Below are positions 61,978 to 64,000 of a stretch of 64,000 bases of DNA, one piece after another. Source of the stretch: Crocinitomix catalasitica ATCC 23190. GTDB taxonomy: Bacteria > Bacteroidota > Bacteroidia > Flavobacteriales_D > Crocinitomicaceae. A program made the position numbers and the translations under genes. Location: positions 62,001 through 126,000 of the forward strand of contig NZ_JHXV01000012.1 of NCBI RefSeq assembly GCF_000621625.1, given 5' to 3'. The notes beneath the pieces were generated by a model. The model made no database searches, was not told the origin of the DNA, and worked only from the letters and a program-made list of their open reading frames with translations. Numbering within the stretch: position 1 is the stretch's first letter; each line of letters begins with the position of its first letter.

Positions 61978-62652
61978 TTAATCCCGTCCAAAATAATATC
62001 GATATCCAAATCCAATACTTAAATAACGCGTAATTCCTTGATAATCTTCAGGTAGAATATTTTTTATCTCAGTCATACATAACTCAGATTGGTTAAATTC
62101 ATTAAAATATATACTATACCCCAATTGAAAACTAAATCCATGAGGACTGATTTTTTCAGACAATAACAAGACTTCAATTTGAGGCTCTACAAAAACGCTT
62201 TCTGAGACATGCATATTTCCTTGAATCGCTGTACAAGAATCGTTGGCAGATAAAAGGAAGGAATAACCTGCACGCACGCTAAAGTTAATCGATACTCTTT
62301 CATTTGTGAATTTCTCATAACCAACAGTTAAATATGCACCTGGCATATGGTAAGCCCCGCTAATTTCAGCATTGTCAAAAGCAAATGAATTTAAGTTAAA
62401 TAGCGCATATTTTAAGCCCATTCCAACTGTTATTCCTTTATAAACATTGTACTGATAATCTAATCCTCCATTAAACAAACCCTGAAATGTTCTTTGAAAT
62501 GCAGCATTATTTGCTTTAGTAGGCACAGCTATATCAACACCAAAACTACCCTTTGGTGTAAATATTTTAGCTTGTCCGTATGTTAGGTTCCCAACGCACA
62601 AAATTGTTCCAATAAAAAGTACGCTTTTAATATGTATTCTCAAATTATCCAA
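61978..62652 (-). CDS. Predicted outer-membrane beta-barrel, 224 aa
   Basis: Signal peptide of about 26 residues (ends TYGQ). The mature part has eight or more amphipathic strands with Gly/Tyr ends (GLDYQYNVYKGITVGMGLKY, INFSVRAGYSFLLS) and ends with GFGYRYYFGRD, consistent with a small barrel of the OmpW/opacity type. The start overlaps the end of the upstream gene by eight bases, so translation is coupled. Role in the operon unknown. Confidence 0.75.
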   Translation of the reverse strand: MDNLRIHIKSVLFIGTILCVGNLTYGQAKIFTPKGSFGVDIAVPTKANNAAFQRTFQGLFNGGLDYQYNVYKGITVGMGLKYALFNLNSFAFDNAEISGAYHMPGAYLTVGYEKFTNERVSINFSVRAGYSFLLSANDSCTAIQGNMHVSESVFVEPQIEVLLLSEKISPHGFSFQLGYSIYFNEFNQSELCMTEIKNILPEDYQGITRYLSIGFGYRYYFGRD

Positions 62653-63040
62653 TTTTGTTAATTTTTATTTTTCTTAATATTGAAGCATTCGCTGTTTTTA
62701 AAGATAAGTAATAATTCCCATCCAATAATGAACTTGGATCAAAATCAACACTTTGTTCCCCTTCAACTAGTTGTCCAGATAAAATCTCACTCAACTTATT
62801 TTCGTTTTCATCCAATAAATTAAATTCAACATTTACTGGTCTTGAAACCTCCAATAAAAACTGCGTTTTACCACTATAGGTATTCGACCGAGATGTCGTT
62901 AATTTAACATCACTAACAGCTTCTAATTTGCTGCGCTTAAAGCGTTTGATGAAAAGCATATAGCTGGCAATAAACAATAATACAGCTCCTGTTGCATAGA
63001 GGATACCTAATATAATAGTACTCGATTCTAAAGGACCCAT
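62645..63040 (-). CDS. Membrane-anchored protein with T9SS-like C-terminal fold, 131 aa
   Basis: One membrane helix at about residues 8-30 (ILGILYATGAVLLFIASYML), then a domain whose strand order (VEFNLLDENENKLSEI, VEGEQSVDFDPSSLLDGNYYLSLK, ILRKIKINK) matches type A sorting domains and FlgD-like Ig folds. The usual P-N-P start is absent, so it may not be a working secretion signal. It may instead be a small membrane-anchored relative of that fold. Overlaps the beta-barrel gene by eight bases. Confidence 0.6.
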   Translation of the reverse strand: MGPLESSTIILGILYATGAVLLFIASYMLFIKRFKRSKLEAVSDVKLTTSRSNTYSGKTQFLLEVSRPVNVEFNLLDENENKLSEILSGQLVEGEQSVDFDPSSLLDGNYYLSLKTANASILRKIKINKIG

Positions 63041-63042
63041 AA

Positions 63043-63309
63043 TTATAAGGCTATTACATTTTTAATTTCACCAACGGCTTTATAACGATCGATAATAGCC
63101 TCAGCAGTTAACATCATCTCTTTAACAGAAACAGCAATATAGTTACCATTTTTAGATGGTTTTGTCTCTATTTCAGCACTTTCATTGAAACATTTTTTAA
63201 TCTCAACGACCTTTTCTGGATCTTGCTTTACAATAAACTTAAATAGATAAAGAGATGGGTAGTCGTTTTGAGACAAGAGTTCTCTTAAATGTTGGAATTC
63301 ATCTGTCAT
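63043..63309 (-). CDS. DUF493 (YbeD-like) protein, 88 aa
   Basis: YPSLYLFKFIVKQDPEKVVEIKKCF and KNGNYIAVSVKEMMLTAEAIIDRYKAVG match DUF493, a small ferredoxin-like alpha/beta protein present in many bacteria. It is predicted to be regulatory, function unknown. The start overlaps the end of the upstream gene by 11 bases. Confidence 0.82.
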   Translation of the reverse strand: MTDEFQHLRELLSQNDYPSLYLFKFIVKQDPEKVVEIKKCFNESAEIETKPSKNGNYIAVSVKEMMLTAEAIIDRYKAVGEIKNVIAL

Positions 63310-63817
63310 ATTCTAATATTTTCTTAGCCCTCACACAAGCAATTAGCAATGGCTTTTCTGTTTTTAAATCGGTATTAATTTGGGTATAAAGATAAGGCTT
63401 TATTTTGTTCTCCTCAATGTTTTCAACCCGGATAAACTTAAGTATTGCATATGCATCAAAATCATCTGACATTTTAACATTATCAAATTGTGTGATTTCA
63501 ATTTCTTCAGCATAGCTTGCTAACTTCAGAATTAAACTTTCTTGTAATAAAAGTAATTCCTTTAAATTGTTCTTTAAACATACAGCTTCTTTGGCATTTG
63601 CAATCTCCAGGCGAATCTTTAAAATTTTTGCAATATAATTCTCCAAAAAATCGGCTAAAGAACTTGAAGTATCTAATTCTGAAGTTATGATACGAATATC
63701 ATTTTCTTCCTGTACTAATTTATCAAGTTTATCAATTTGTTTTTTAATTAATTTGGGATGCGGAGTTACGCGCAAAAACTTTTGTTTGATTTCAAACAAT
63801 TCTTCTAAATTATCCAT
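63299..63817 (-). CDS. Hypothetical helical protein, 172 aa, first gene of operon
   Basis: No signal or membrane segment; almost entirely helical, with heptad-like leucine spacing (LKKQIDKLDKLVQEE, NNLKELLLLQESLILKLA), so a coiled coil is likely. No family recognised. Starts the seven-gene operon and overlaps the DUF493 gene by 11 bases. Divergent from the Nudix gene with 85 bp between. Confidence 0.7.
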   Translation of the reverse strand: MDNLEELFEIKQKFLRVTPHPKLIKKQIDKLDKLVQEENDIRIITSELDTSSSLADFLENYIAKILKIRLEIANAKEAVCLKNNLKELLLLQESLILKLASYAEEIEITQFDNVKMSDDFDAYAILKFIRVENIEENKIKPYLYTQINTDLKTEKPLLIACVRAKKILEYDR

Positions 63818-63902
63818 GACACCTTAATTGAAATTGTAAAATTGGCAAAAAAGTTAAGATATTTGGCTTAGTTATTACTTTTATAAAAATTTTATAAAAT
63901 AA

Positions 63903-64000
63903 ATGCAACCTGAATCAAACGAAAAATATTCAATTTTCATAGAAAGACTTAAAAACTCCATAAAACATTTACCGGGTGAAAATAGCCATAGGGAAATGGC
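63903..64000 (+). CDS. Start of probable Nudix hydrolase (CoA pyrophosphatase type), cut by window
   Basis: The ATG at 63903 opens a frame that stays open to the window end (32 codons). The sequence FIERLKNSIKHLPGENSHREM resembles the N-terminus of Bacteroidota CoA pyrophosphatases, in which a LPG-E-x-x-H-x-x-M segment precedes the Nudix domain. The Nudix box lies outside the window, so the call is tentative. Confidence 0.5.
   Translation, partial: MQPESNEKYSIFIERLKNSIKHLPGENSHREM

Noticed and set aside
1-64000. CRISPR array, transposase, integrase or prophage genes
   Set aside because: No regularly spaced 25-40 bp repeats with unique spacers, no DDE transposase, integrase or phage structural protein seen in any frame. 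The closest pattern, the 104-bp repeats at 33.5 kb, has only three units and no spacers.

Overview
The window is a 64 kb, AT-rich piece of a Bacteroidota chromosome, most likely Flavobacteriales. The evidence: two proteins with C-terminal type IX secretion (T9SS) sorting domains; DUF4494, DUF4294, DUF5606 and DUF1963-type proteins; many short lipoproteins; almost no Shine-Dalgarno sequences; and promoters with the Bacteroidota -7 motif TAnnTTTG. A family-level placement (Crocinitomicaceae-like) is only a guess. Most genes are on the minus strand.

Layout. 0-7.3 kb: the end-truncated tRNA-dihydrouridine synthase, several small cell-envelope proteins, a large IgGFc-binding-domain protein exported by T9SS, and an orphan AAA+ ATPase. 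7.4-27.7 kb: an accessory region of about twenty small unrelated genes (lipoproteins, MORN-repeat proteins, hydrolases, a DUF1963 protein, a Crp/Fnr regulator, a metallopeptidase-like protein). It includes a YHYH-MORN-SCO operon at 9.7-11.6 kb and, on the plus strand, a TetR-controlled ABC exporter at 11.9-14.8 kb. Up to eight copies of one intergenic repeat carrying a promoter and leader sit in front of minus-strand genes of this region. 28.5-33.5 kb: a signalling cluster of a periplasmic-type ligand-binding lipoprotein, a membrane histidine kinase, an outer-membrane protein, two stand-alone receivers and a divergent Hpt protein, with no DNA-binding output. 33.5-34.4 kb: 104-bp tandem repeats next to three tRNA genes (Arg, Pro, Ser).

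34.5-57.5 kb is mostly housekeeping: a LacI-type regulator, map, sucC, an MscS channel, a family-2 glycosyltransferase, pdxH, two divergent subtilisin-like proteases, an ECF sigma factor, uvrA, idi, a GNAT enzyme and an ABC transporter pair. 57.5-59.1 kb holds a thioredoxin-fold envelope protein. From 63.8 down to 59.8 kb runs a tightly packed seven-gene minus-strand operon (DUF493, a membrane protein with a T9SS-like C-terminal fold, a beta-barrel, a lipoprotein, a metallo-beta-lactamase-fold hydrolase and a GH25 lysozyme). The window ends in the start of a probable Nudix hydrolase.

The most unusual signal is in the convergent gap at 59.1-59.8 kb. Two tandem copies of a structured element share an identical 30-bp core but are closed by different, self-complementary stems. 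They are preceded by a TAnnTTTG motif and followed by a terminator-like T-run. This looks like a small structured RNA of about 230 nt that I cannot match to a family I know. The second signal is the repeated promoter-leader of the accessory region.
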